DNA of 27,067 nucleotides, taken from Seminavis robusta. Lineage: Eukaryota > Bacillariophyta > Bacillariophyceae > Naviculales > Naviculaceae. A program made the position numbers and the translations under genes. The notes under the pieces are model-generated. The model made no database searches, was not told the origin of the DNA, and was given only the letters and a program-made list of their open reading frames with translations. The stretch lies in contig CAICTM010001551.1 in the NCBI GenBank assembly GCA_903772945.1, forward strand, positions 1 to 27,067, written 5' to 3'. Positions 15,946-25,292 of this stretch are shown here, in pieces (the first letter of the stretch is position 1; each line of letters begins with the position of its first letter).

Positions 15946-18900
15946 ATGACTGTGGCGTCGCTATGGCAAGCACTTGATGATGCAGGATGCGGACAGTCGG
16001 TAGGAGAAGAGGACATGATAGATCCTCAAAGGAGTTCGGCCAAAGTGAATCCATGGACGTTCAACGAGCGACAACGAAGACATCAACGCGCCGAAGAACG
16101 CCCAAGTCTCGCTGTGGATTTGAGTATCTGGATCTGTGAATCACTTACTAGCACTGGCCTCAATGATCATAATGAGAATCCAGCGCTTCACCTTGTCTTT
16201 AGCCGCACGATGAAGTTGCTCTGCATGGGTATCAGGCTGGTAGTTGTCATTGAAGGCAAGCGACGCATTCGAGCTCAGAATTCCAACGACGAGCCAGACA
16301 AGTTCCGTCGACGACGCAGTGGAACTTCCTTCTGGAAAGCCTGCAAGCAATGTGAGACCATGTTGGAGTTCATGGGAGTGCCAGTTGTCCGCGCCAAAGC
16401 CGAAGGAGAGGCCTTGTGTGCCCTATTGAATCAAAAAGGTATCGTCGATGGCGTTATCTCCAATGACGGTGACTGCCTTCTTTTCGGTGCAAAAGTTGTC
16501 TACACCAAGTTCTCTATTGAAAATCTTCAAAAGGGATGCGTGATGCGCTACGATGCTTCCAAGCTATTTGCGGTTGCTGAACGAACGAGTGGGCAATACA
16601 AGGATGAGACTAGTGATGGGCTGATACCAGCAGCAGCAAGCGACGAAACCAACGGCCGAATCAAGTTAAGCCGAGAAGACCTAATTGCTTTTGCACTTTT
16701 AACTGGAAGTGATCTTGCTGGGCAAGGACTTGACAAAATAGGTCACAAGAAAGCGGTTCGATTCCTTCGACAATGTAAAGCGAGCAGGCCGTTGTCACGT
16801 GAGAGCGCTGCCATCGAAGACCTCAAGTCGTGGGCAAGGTCCGTCAAACCGATTGTGGAGACAGAACAGGAGCAAGACGAAGGATCTATTGCGGACGATG
16901 AAGAAGAGGACAAGGGAGCGAAGAAGCAGAAACAAAGATGCTGTTCTTGTTGCCTCCATCCTGGAACAAAAAGCTCGCACGAAAAGCACGGTTGTGAAGT
17001 CTGTGGAACAGAACCAGGTGAACCTTGCTACAACGTGTCATCGGAGGAAAAGTTTGTCATGTCTCTTCGAGGAAAGGCTATAGCCCTGAGAAATCCCAAG
17101 TTTGACCCTACCCTTGTGGTTAATGCGTACTTGCGCCCGAATGACAATCAGCTACCAGTATCGTTAGCGATGGTATCTAGAGAAACACTACGAATGGATC
17201 CTCCAAGACTCCTAGAATTTATCAACTGGAAAACGATTGTTAGGGGACACAACCTACAAGCAAGTCAAGACTACGTGAAACAGTCCATGAGTCAGTTGCT
17301 GGTTCGCACGGAACTCTTTCAGAATCCCACCACTTCAAACAAAGACGCCAATTCATCACAGGGAGCTCAGGGCAACTCTTCACACATTCGACGATGCGCT
17401 CGTGAACGACCCATTCCAAAAGAAATCACTCGAAAGTTGGTGCAGAATGGGATTGACTGCTACGAAGTATGCTGGATCATGCAAGCTACAGTTACGGGAA
17501 AGGACGGGGATGGAATTGATGGCTACGAGTTTTCTACCATTGAGCACCAAGACATGGTCAACCGACAGCATCCAGATATAGTCAGCGCCTTCCAGAAGAA
17601 TCCGCCCAAAGCCACGAAACCACAGGGAGACACTGAAATGCAAAAACGACGGGAGTTTTTAGATAACATGTTTCGATCCGAGGAGGTAGTGGTACAGCTC
17701 CCCAACCAGCCTGACCGCGACAAGGATCAAAGGATTTTCAATCACCCTGAACCAAGCAATGCTAAAGGCAAAATGCCATACGGGAAGGCCCAGCCCCGGC
17801 ATCCCACGGCTCATTACAAGACCGGCGGCACTGATGTGGCTCTTCTGTTGACGTCCCTGGAGGTCCCAGCGAAGTCCAAGACTGCGATGGACTCGAAAGA
17901 TTTTGAGTTTAGCTCGCTTGAAAGTGGCAGTTGGTTGCAAAAAGAGCAAGCACGAGATAAATCGTTTTCAGCCCTGAAGGACTTTGCGCAGCCTCGAAAG
18001 CCAAGTAACCGAGAGAGAACATCAACGCTAATTTGTGACGACGAATCGCTTAATGTACAAATGGCAATGACATCCAAACTCAAGGTGCACCACAAAGACA
18101 GCAATCCACGTGATAATATACCAAAGGAGATTTGGGTGCCGCCAATGCAGAAAACTGACCGAGAGGTCGACGATCACGTTGGAAAAGACAAGAGTGGTGA
18201 TATTGCATCAAAACAAACGAACACCACTTCAGTTCCATCGGATCTTCGAGTGACGAAAGAAATGCCCTCGCGTCGAAGGAATGCGGCCCCGTCTCAGTCT
18301 GAGCGCCATTACACGAAGCAGAGGCCGTCACGAGAGCAGGTTCACTTTGAAGAATCCAGCGACAAACGTTCCAACTCCAAGTCCAAGAGAAAGAGAAAGA
18401 AACGTCGAAGTCGTAAGCGCGATCGCTATGAAGAGCAGGCGAAAGATTGCCTCGCAAAAGCCGATCCAACATCGTATTCTAACAAGAAGGTAGCAGTAGT
18501 TCAGCCGCAAATGGAGCGGATAACCGGCCATGCAAATAAGCGAGAGCACACAGCAACCTCAAGACAGCGGGAGTGCTGCTGTGCTTGCAACCAGCGTCTC
18601 GACACGGACCAACGGAAGAAATGTGCCCCTCTCAGCCAGCAACAGATCTTGGAGATAGACGCGACAGACAAGACGCGTGCAGCACCAACTCAATCCAAGC
18701 GGGAGAGATCCTGTGAGACTACGTTGGAGCGCGACAACTCACACCACGGCAACCAATACATCGAGCGCTTGTATGAACAAGAAAGGCGAAACGAGGCTGA
18801 ACAGAAACACTACCGCAGGGACGAAACAGAGATGGATATCAATTCCAGTCAGCTCTTGACCGAAACTGAACGCTCCTACTTCCCGAAACGAAGCCGGAGA

Positions 18901-20994
18901 AGCAACAACGAAGATAACCAAAGGAGGAGCATGCATGGCCAACATCAACGGGGCTACGAGGATCCCAGACTGCGCTTCGACGATGGTGCCAAGGCGGAGG
19001 AAGCAAGACAACTCCATGCATACCAAATGCGCGAAACCCGCCCTGACAGCCTACGGCAAAATGCATCTCAGTTTGATAATGGCAAACAAAGTGCCAATTT
19101 CGAAACGGATGCCAAGTTTTCGATGGAGCAACACTGGCAGTGTGAAGAGTGCGGAATTGACGGAAGGGGTCGATTCGATCAACGTCGACCTGGAGGAAGA
19201 AACCAACGAGCGTCATATAGGAATGGCTTACCTCAGAAAACTGAAGAGTCACGCGGAGATCGGTCGCGCTTGCCCAAGTCCTCCAGAAATCATTCATCGT
19301 TGGACACTCGCTACGCCGGTCGGGCTGACAACCTAATCCATGGAAGACGTACCAAGCCACGGGAATCTACCAGTCGACATTCCAGCTATTTTGCAGAAGC
19401 AGGGCGACTTGAGTTCGAAGCTGACGCTGACGCTGACGAATTCGGCCAACCTCTCCAATGTGAGCGCAATCCACCTCACTTAAACTGCAATCCACCTCGC
19501 TTAAACTACAATCCCCATGAGGACATTGGTGATCACGAGGACATTGATGATGGGATGGGAATAGACGCCGCGGCACCTTCTCGAAGCCCAGACTCTTGCA
19601 AGAATATTGTCGAAGAACCTTGGCAACAACCTACCTACATGTACCAGTACGATGAGTCACATGAGCCACCGCACTACGGGTACACCTCAGACTCACACGA
19701 AAAGCAACATCCCGGATTTGGTGGGTCAACCAGGGAGTCGCTGCAATGCGAGGAAGGCTCCGATGAGTATAGAATTCGTGAGATTGCTGGGGCGCCGAGG
19801 GACGAGTTGCAACCCCCGAGTGAAAGATCATGCGAGAAGAAACGTGAACTCTTCCAGACGCATCGAAGGCAACCCCGATTGCAACAAAGCTCTCGTGCTA
19901 CCAGTGCGCCCGCAGGTGCCTCCATACCCGATTGGAAGAGTCAGGAGGAAGATCGGTTATTCACCCGACACTTCTCTAAAAGCATGTCAATGAAGAACTG
20001 CGGCAAATTCTACGAACCATTGATGGATGAAAGACACTGTCATGAGAAACCCCGACGTGGACTGGAACTACAGCAACAATCGCGAAAGCGTCGATCCAGG
20101 ACGGATCAAATCACTACTCGGTATCACGTACATCATTCCAATCAAGAAGGCACCGATCAGATCAGCGCAGAACACAACAACCACGAACATCAGCAAAACA
20201 TTTTCGATACGGACGCTGCTTGGGGCCATGAAGATCAAATTCCAGAACACCACAACTACGACAACTACCATCAAAAGTGCTACGTAGGTGATCACCGTGA
20301 TGATGACTGCCAAAAGAAGATGGAATCTCATGAAAGGGAGCAAGATTGTCACTTCCAGTCCAGCAGAGGACAGAGCCCAGCCATTTCGACTGAACTGCAC
20401 GGAGAGCACGGCACTTTCTACGAGGCAAACTTAGAGGACGCCGTAGCACATTCAGGCGTCCATGATACTACGTTACACGATGTTAGAGAGAAGGAAAGCA
20501 GATATTTCGAGAGATCCACGGAAAACACTACGAAGTACAAACCACAGTACCGGTACCATTTCAGAGACGACAAGGCTTGCGGCGCTGAGAATCAGTTCGA
20601 GCACAACATGAAGCCGAGGAAGTACGAGTACGAGAGCGAGAACGAGCACGAGTACAGGGACCCAAATGAAGGCAGCAATATGCTGCTACTAGACACAGAA
20701 AACCACATTGGCAGTGAATCTCGTCGCAAGTGCAGTGATCGAGCGATAACAAGGAACCACCCAAAGCGCCACAGCAACGAGGCACAGTTGGAGGTGTCCA
20801 AGAGGCGAAAACAGATGCACCGAGAAACCTTGACTCTGAGCAGACCTCGCGCATCGGCAGACAAGGGGGGAACTGAACATGACCGGGCCGACACACGAGG
20901 AGAATTGGGGCACTCGTACGATCCATCGTACATGCACTGGGAAGATGATGACAACACTGAACCGTATTGGGCAGACGATCAATCAACAGAGTAA
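15946..20994 (+). CDS. GEN1: GEN1/Yen1-type Holliday-junction resolvase with giant tail
   Basis: Single exon of 1682 residues. The start MTVASLWQAL fits the MGVxxLW start of the FEN1/XPG superfamily. The nuclease core shows D58 (LAVDLS), E103 (VVVIEG), E153 and E155 (AKAEGEA), D174 and D176 (SNDGD) and D256 (LTGSD) with a helix-two-turn-helix after it (252-272). A zinc-knuckle-like segment at 332-361 (CCSCCLHPGTKSSHEKHGC and C353, C361) matches the C..C.HPG....H...GC..C feature that I know from GEN1 proteins. A chromodomain-like stretch follows at about 497-552 (CYEVCW...YEFSTIE...HPDIVSAF). GEN1 resolves four-way DNA junctions by symmetric cuts. The remaining 1,130 residues are disordered, rich in Arg, Glu, His and Gln, with a strong basic NLS-like run (KSKRKRKKRRSRKRDR, near residues 813-828). 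Human GEN1 is about 900 residues, so the tail is unusually long. Confidence 0.9.
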   Translation: MTVASLWQALDDAGCGQSVGEEDMIDPQRSSAKVNPWTFNERQRRHQRAEERPSLAVDLSIWICESLTSTGLNDHNENPALHLVFSRTMKLLCMGIRLVVVIEGKRRIRAQNSNDEPDKFRRRRSGTSFWKACKQCETMLEFMGVPVVRAKAEGEALCALLNQKGIVDGVISNDGDCLLFGAKVVYTKFSIENLQKGCVMRYDASKLFAVAERTSGQYKDETSDGLIPAAASDETNGRIKLSREDLIAFALLTGSDLAGQGLDKIGHKKAVRFLRQCKASRPLSRESAAIEDLKSWARSVKPIVETEQEQDEGSIADDEEEDKGAKKQKQRCCSCCLHPGTKSSHEKHGCEVCGTEPGEPCYNVSSEEKFVMSLRGKAIALRNPKFDPTLVVNAYLRPNDNQLPVSLAMVSRETLRMDPPRLLEFINWKTIVRGHNLQASQDYVKQSMSQLLVRTELFQNPTTSNKDANSSQGAQGNSSHIRRCARERPIPKEITRKLVQNGIDCYEVCWIMQATVTGKDGDGIDGYEFSTIEHQDMVNRQHPDIVSAFQKNPPKATKPQGDTEMQKRREFLDNMFRSEEVVVQLPNQPDRDKDQRIFNHPEPSNAKGKMPYGKAQPRHPTAHYKTGGTDVALLLTSLEVPAKSKTAMDSKDFEFSSLESGSWLQKEQARDKSFSALKDFAQPRKPSNRERTSTLICDDESLNVQMAMTSKLKVHHKDSNPRDNIPKEIWVPPMQKTDREVDDHVGKDKSGDIASKQTNTTSVPSDLRVTKEMPSRRRNAAPSQSERHYTKQRPSREQVHFEESSDKRSNSKSKRKRKKRRSRKRDRYEEQAKDCLAKADPTSYSNKKVAVVQPQMERITGHANKREHTATSRQRECCCACNQRLDTDQRKKCAPLSQQQILEIDATDKTRAAPTQSKRERSCETTLERDNSHHGNQYIERLYEQERRNEAEQKHYRRDETEMDINSSQLLTETERSYFPKRSRRSNNEDNQRRSMHGQHQRGYEDPRLRFDDGAKAEEARQLHAYQMRETRPDSLRQNASQFDNGKQSANFETDAKFSMEQHWQCEECGIDGRGRFDQRRPGGRNQRASYRNGLPQKTEESRGDRSRLPKSSRNHSSLDTRYAGRADNLIHGRRTKPRESTSRHSSYFAEAGRLEFEADADADEFGQPLQCERNPPHLNCNPPRLNYNPHEDIGDHEDIDDGMGIDAAAPSRSPDSCKNIVEEPWQQPTYMYQYDESHEPPHYGYTSDSHEKQHPGFGGSTRESLQCEEGSDEYRIREIAGAPRDELQPPSERSCEKKRELFQTHRRQPRLQQSSRATSAPAGASIPDWKSQEEDRLFTRHFSKSMSMKNCGKFYEPLMDERHCHEKPRRGLELQQQSRKRRSRTDQITTRYHVHHSNQEGTDQISAEHNNHEHQQNIFDTDAAWGHEDQIPEHHNYDNYHQKCYVGDHRDDDCQKKMESHEREQDCHFQSSRGQSPAISTELHGEHGTFYEANLEDAVAHSGVHDTTLHDVREKESRYFERSTENTTKYKPQYRYHFRDDKACGAENQFEHNMKPRKYEYESENEHEYRDPNEGSNMLLLDTENHIGSESRRKCSDRAITRNHPKRHSNEAQLEVSKRRKQMHRETLTLSRPRASADKGGTEHDRADTRGELGHSYDPSYMHWEDDDNTEPYWADDQSTE
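19466..19507 (+). repeat. 21-bp in-frame tandem repeat in resolvase tail
   Basis: GCAATCCACCTC followed by ACTTAAACT (19466-19486) repeats at 19487-19507 with one change (A to G). It encodes NPPHLNC then NPPRLNY and a partial third NP unit. It sits within the disordered tail. Confidence 0.85.
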
Positions 20995-21504
20995 ATACTT
21001 TTAGAAGAGGTAGGAGCATTGAAAGAAGGAAGATTGTACCTGTATAGAATGATGAGCTAGGCTGATGTTGGCTAATTGACACTTCGGTGGCGGTTGGGAT
21101 CAGAAATCAAACTTCGTGTGTTCCTTCGGTGAGGGATCTTGTAGTGGATCAAAACATTTTCATTTAGAGCACGACCTTTCCTACTGCTAGCAAGGCGACG
21201 TATACCGGTACCACCCTTCTATCTATGCTAGTTTCGCTATCCTGTGCCTTCACAAGAATGAAGATCATTTCCGAAGCTGTCGGGTACATATAAAATGGAC
21301 TGTCTATTCTCTTTCTTTTCTAGTAGACGCACGTTTCCTGTCTAGACGTCTACGCGATATGTAATATGCATAGCTTCTCATGAATTGCGTATTGCCACTC
21401 GTAGCACGCACTATTTGTAACGTTCAACGCTGTTGTGGACGGGATGCTTGCCATTCCTTCCAATCCTGAATGTTCGTGTGAGTGTGCGCCATTCTCCCGG
21501 AACT
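20995..21504. other. Convergent 3' region between resolvase and P-loop/DRTGG genes
   Basis: Stops of two genes face each other across 510 bp. No gene is seen. A TACCGGTA word lies at 21203-21210. Both 3' UTRs must fall here. Confidence 0.6.
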
Positions 21505-22882
21505 TTAAGCACTGGCGCTCTTGGCCGCTGGAATAGCATTTCCTGTTCGCTCCAACAGGAGGTCAAAGTCAATGAATGGTTCATAGTGGTTGACAGCGAT
21601 TTCCAAACGGTGCGTGTCTTCATTGTTGTGTTTCGGTGTGTAAGCCATGATGCGTTCCATAGTGGCTTTGGTCCCTTCTCGACAAACCAACATGGGTGGA
21701 GCTTCACATTTCAGGTACATGTCCATGACATTGTCCGGCAGTTCATACTCTTCTCTTCCACAAACCACGAGAGCTGCTTCCCACGGCTTTCCAAGTGCCT
21801 TGGTTCGTTGATACTCCATGAGGAATCCCAACATAATGTCGACACGGGAACTGTGGCAGAGGTACAGGGTGCGATCTTGGTTGCTTCTGAGATTGCGCAA
21901 AAAGACAGCCAGAGACGTTGCCACCAAGTTAATGTCCCGAACGCTGTAGTGCTTTAGCTTTTGGCATTCCTTGGTGGCCAGGAGGAAGGATCCCTCGAAT
22001 AATCTCTCTAGGTCGACCAAAGCAGGGCATCCCAAGAAGGGTCGATCCGGGATACACCCGAGCAGTGGGATGCCCCAATTCGTCTCCAGAGCCTTTTCAA
22101 TGTAATATTGTGTTTGTTCGTACTTGTCGTGCTGAACTTTGTTGACAATAACTCCCGCCACTTCAACATTGTGGTAGTCACAAAGAACTCGGTTGAGTTC
22201 CAGTTCATCAAATGTAGAACCGAGTCCTCCGTTGGCTACCAGAATCTGTTATATAATACAATAAATAAGGGCAAGCATTCACAATGAGATTGGATGAACC
22301 ACAGACAGTAGTCAGCCTGCACATCACAGTAGTCAGACTTACCATTTTTCCTCCAATCCAACTAGCTACACGGGCATTGGAGGCACCGACAATGCTACCC
22401 ACTGCACAGTGCCCAGTTCCCTCGCAGAGCGTCACATCCGAGACACTGTCAATCACTTCAAAGGATTCCAGGATATCTTCGTGTTGAGACGATGATGTAA
22501 TGTGCCCATCGACATAATCTCTGGTATAACCGGGTGGGATTCTCACTGGACTCATGTGTTGGTAGGGACAGTGATCCAATCCAAAATGGTTTCGGACCAC
22601 CACCACGTCTTTATCCACGTCAATATCATTGCCCCATTCATCTTGTACCGTTAAGCAGACTTGTCCGACAGGCTTGATGAATCCCACTCGATCGAATCGT
22701 TTTTGCAGGCCACTCATAATGGCCAACGAAGTCGTCGTCTTGCCCACATGTTGTCGGGTAGCCGCCACATAAATGGGAGATTTATTAGGAGGGTCTTCTA
22801 CCGCTGCTGCCACGGAGGAAAAGGGACGACGATATGCCTGTCGAGGACGCAGTGAGGACGAGACAATGCGCAAATTCTTCAT
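21505..22882 (-). CDS. Mitochondrial-type P-loop/DRTGG-like protein related to Pta N-terminus
   Basis: Minus-strand exons 22882-22343 and 22245-21505 (intron 22342-22246) give 426 residues. The start at ATG 22882 begins MKNLRIVSSSLRPRQAYRRP, an Arg/Ser-rich, acid-free segment typical of mitochondrial presequences. A dethiobiotin-synthetase-like P-loop domain follows: IYVAATRQHVGKTTTSLAI (GKTTT 47-51), FIKPVGQ (69-74), CEGTGHCAVGSIVGASNA (153-170) and, across the junction, KMILVANGGLGST. VIVNKVQ (212-218) and LLGCIPDRPFLGCP (241-254) continue the same fold. The C-terminal part has DRTLYLCHSSRVDI (304-317), resembling the DRTGG domain. This pairing matches the regulatory N-terminal half of bacterial phosphotransacetylase, but no acetyl/butyryl-transferase catalytic domain is present. 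The role is unknown; a metabolic sensor or regulator is inference. Confidence 0.82.
22246..22342 (-). other. Intron of the P-loop/DRTGG gene (97 bp, phase 0)
   Basis: On the minus strand the donor is GTAAGT after the ATG codon for Met180 and the acceptor is TATATAACAG before ATT. Splicing gives GGKM-ILVANGG, a normal strand of the P-loop fold. Unspliced reading soon loses similarity and stops. Confidence 0.93.
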
Positions 22883-23092
22883 TTTTCTGATTGTTCGTTT
22901 CTTATTGTTTGTTGGCTTTCGTTTGGTGCTTTGGTTTTTGGCGGATGCGGAAGCAGTTCTTTTCTTTTTTGTGGGTTCGTTTATTTGTCTAGTAGCAAAG
23001 ACTTTTTGGCTGGCACAATACAAGATAATGGATGGAGTGATATGGTTTCGGAAGAAGCAGACTTGTTTGCGAAGGGCTACTGGGGGCTCAAA

Positions 23093-23374
23093 TCAATGAC
23101 ACTTCCTTTCTACTTTGGTGTCATGCGATATCGTTTCGGCTATCGATTGTTTCCCACTAAAAATAAATGTGAAGCCCGTCATATCATGGGAAGCGAAGGG
23201 GTACGTGAAAGAATTCTGTCAGGTAGTCGTGGTACCAAATGCATACCTGGAAAGTCGGAACATCAGCTGCCAAGTTGCCACGTCCGCGTTGACTTGCGCC
23301 ATCACAGAGGAAGATGACGCCTCTATCTCCCGCTCCAAGTGGCTTTGACGTTCGTCCGGGTCTGTAACGGCCAT
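23093..23374 (-). CDS. Possible two-exon micro-gene (63 residues)
   Basis: From ATG 23374 the frame reads MAVTDPDERQSHLEREIEAS and stays open past a donor-like GTATGC at 23246. An acceptor TTATTTTTAG ending at 23157 would remove a 90-bp intron, the same size as the ABC intron. It would join LS to SGKQSIAETISHD and end at a TGA at 23095-23093, giving 192 nt, a multiple of three. The composition is protein-like (acidic, helical). I do not recognise a family and the splice is unverified. It lies about 210 bp upstream of, and on the same strand as, the P-loop/DRTGG gene, so it could also be leader sequence or an upstream exon of something else. Confidence 0.33.
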
Positions 23375-23975
23375 TTCAGCGCAACGGCGAATGAAGGGAG
23401 GAGACGCGACCACGTCATGCAAGTGTGAAGTCGTCCATGTCAGAGCTTAGATTTAGTGTTGGGGATAATGCTTCCATTCTAAGCGCATCCTTCGATACTT
23501 TAGCATACTACAGGGTGTACTAGCTAGCTAGCTAGACGTCTACTAATAATAATATGTACCAGGACCCGCACGGTACAGTCGTACCAGTACAGTCGACTAG
23601 ACTACATGTAGCCCACATACATGTATGGTGCTGGTCCTGTTCTGTTATTAGCGCGACCTGGATGGAGTGAACTCGAACCAGGAGTGGGTCTGTGATGATC
23701 AGGGTACCGGTAGATTCGATTCTGGTGTGGAACTCCAGGGTTAGGCTCTGAAGTTGGTCCAGGGAACAAGGGACCTGAAGTTGGTCCAGGAGTAGGGCCG
23801 GCAGTGGTTCCTGGTTCTTTTGGTCTCCTGCATGTGTTCTTTGACCGGGAGTGAGAGGGACTCTACCGGTACCATACCAGACTACTAGCTAGCTAATATG
23901 CATCTGTACTGACAATATTCCTTAAAAATTGAAGCTGGCTGCTCTGTTCTGCTCTGCTACCAGTAGCTAGCTAGA
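23375..23975. other. Intergenic region upstream of Tpt1
   Basis: No gene is seen. It contains four tandem CTAG units (23520-23535), further CTAGCTAG at 23885-23892 and 23967-23974, TACCGGTA at 23705-23712 and 23864-23871, and a short direct repeat, CTGAAGTTGGTCCAGG, present twice between about 23747 and 23793. Confidence 0.6.
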
Positions 23976-25034
23976 ATGATGCACTATGGCTGTCGTCGTT
24001 GGTGGGGCCAGCAAGCGTTGTCTTCCTCTTTGCTGCTCAAGAGTGGTACAGACCCTTCAATCCACCAACCACGGGTTACTGTCACGTCCAAACTTCAAAC
24101 GTGTCTGCGACTCACCGAAGCCCGATCTTTCGACCAGCCACAAAACCGAAACATCAAATCTTTCCTTGACACCATCACACATCTCCAGGATACATCACAG
24201 TACAGTAGTACAGCACAAGGCAAGAGCACACATCCCAACATCATGAAAAAGGGAAACAACAACAACCAGCAACAACAACCCCGCAAAGAAGGCCAAGGAA
24301 ACCCTAACAATAGAAAGAAGAAGCGCCCTCCTCCAACCAGGGCCGAAAAGACATCGAAAACTCTAGCATGGGCACTCCGTCATCAAGGCCCCGAAATTGG
24401 GTTGCCGATGACTCCGGATGGCTTTGTCCCAGTGTCGGAAATTTTGAACTGCCGACACGAAAAGCTCCGTCATCAAGAGTTTACATTCGAGGATATACAG
24501 GAAATTGTGAGATCCTGCGCCAAGCAGAGATTTCACATGGAATGGAAGCCAATTTCCAACTATCCCGACGTGGACACATCCACCTTCCGAGCGGAGACCA
24601 TTAATCACGACGACAACACTATACTCTGCATTCGAGCCTCTCAAGGTCACTCACTGCCGTTTATTGACCCCGAATTGCTGCTGACACCTGTTCCACCCGA
24701 GGAATTGGCACACATACCCATTATTGTGCATGGCACTTACAAACTCGCGTGGGAGACGGCCATTTGCACAAAAGGTTTGAACAAAATGACGCGGAATAAT
24801 ATCCATTTTGCTCCCGGATTGCCCCGAAACCAAGGCGTCATTTCCGGAATGCGTGCCACCTGTGGCATCTATATCTACGTGAATGCTGCCAAATGCGCCA
24901 ACCATCCGGGTATTGTCTTTTATAAAAGTGCCAATGGTGTCCTTTTGACGGCAGGGATCGACGGAACACTGCCCGTGGAATACTTTTCTCATGTAACAGA
25001 CGCCAAAGGAAAGGTTCTATTGGATCAGAGATAA
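23976..25034 (+). CDS. TPT1: tRNA 2'-phosphotransferase (Tpt1/KptA family)
   Basis: Single exon, 352 residues from ATG 23976. Tpt1 removes the splice-junction 2'-phosphate left by tRNA ligase, passing it to NAD+ to give ADP-ribose 1'',2''-cyclic phosphate and nicotinamide. The core (about 125-345) has SKTLAWALRH (catalytic-pair Arg135, His136), GFVPVSEIL, CIRASQGHS (Arg220), VHGTY..AWETAICTKGL, NNIHFAPGLP and SGMRATCGIYIYVN (Arg293), followed by FYKSANGVLLTAG. The Arg-His-Arg-Arg tetrad is complete, so an active enzyme is expected. The first 89 residues are not part of the family. An internal ATG at 24243 (MKKGNNNNQQ) would give 263 residues, close to the usual 230-250, so the true start is uncertain. 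The upstream part could be a leader or an organelle-targeting extension. Its stop faces that of the EIF1AD-like gene 258 bp away. Confidence 0.93.
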   Translation: MMHYGCRRWWGQQALSSSLLLKSGTDPSIHQPRVTVTSKLQTCLRLTEARSFDQPQNRNIKSFLDTITHLQDTSQYSSTAQGKSTHPNIMKKGNNNNQQQQPRKEGQGNPNNRKKKRPPPTRAEKTSKTLAWALRHQGPEIGLPMTPDGFVPVSEILNCRHEKLRHQEFTFEDIQEIVRSCAKQRFHMEWKPISNYPDVDTSTFRAETINHDDNTILCIRASQGHSLPFIDPELLLTPVPPEELAHIPIIVHGTYKLAWETAICTKGLNKMTRNNIHFAPGLPRNQGVISGMRATCGIYIYVNAAKCANHPGIVFYKSANGVLLTAGIDGTLPVEYFSHVTDAKGKVLLDQR

Positions 25035-25292
25035 AAAGTGTCATGACGACACGAATGTTGCTGAGTGATGATTCGGAGTCCATATAATCGTTACTTAAAA
25101 ACACAGATTGCCATTGGATTGTTGTGTTGATGACCAATCTTTCTCCCTAAAACTTTACGGCTGTGTTGTTGCTTTGTCGTGTCAGCTCTGGTTGATCCAC
25201 CGTTGAAAAACACCAGGCACCGAGTATTCGGAATTCCACGGCACAATCGCTCCCTTGCAAAACGCCAGAAGATAGATAACCAACCGAGCGAT

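Noticed and set aside
22773..23348. Plus-strand ORFs between the P-loop gene and Tpt1
   Set aside because: They partly oppose the first exon of the P-loop gene and contain low-complexity hydrophobic runs from T-rich leader sequence.
23640..23690. tRNA gene suggested by a GAACTCGAACC-like stretch
   Set aside because: No cloverleaf with matching acceptor, D and anticodon arms could be formed by eye.
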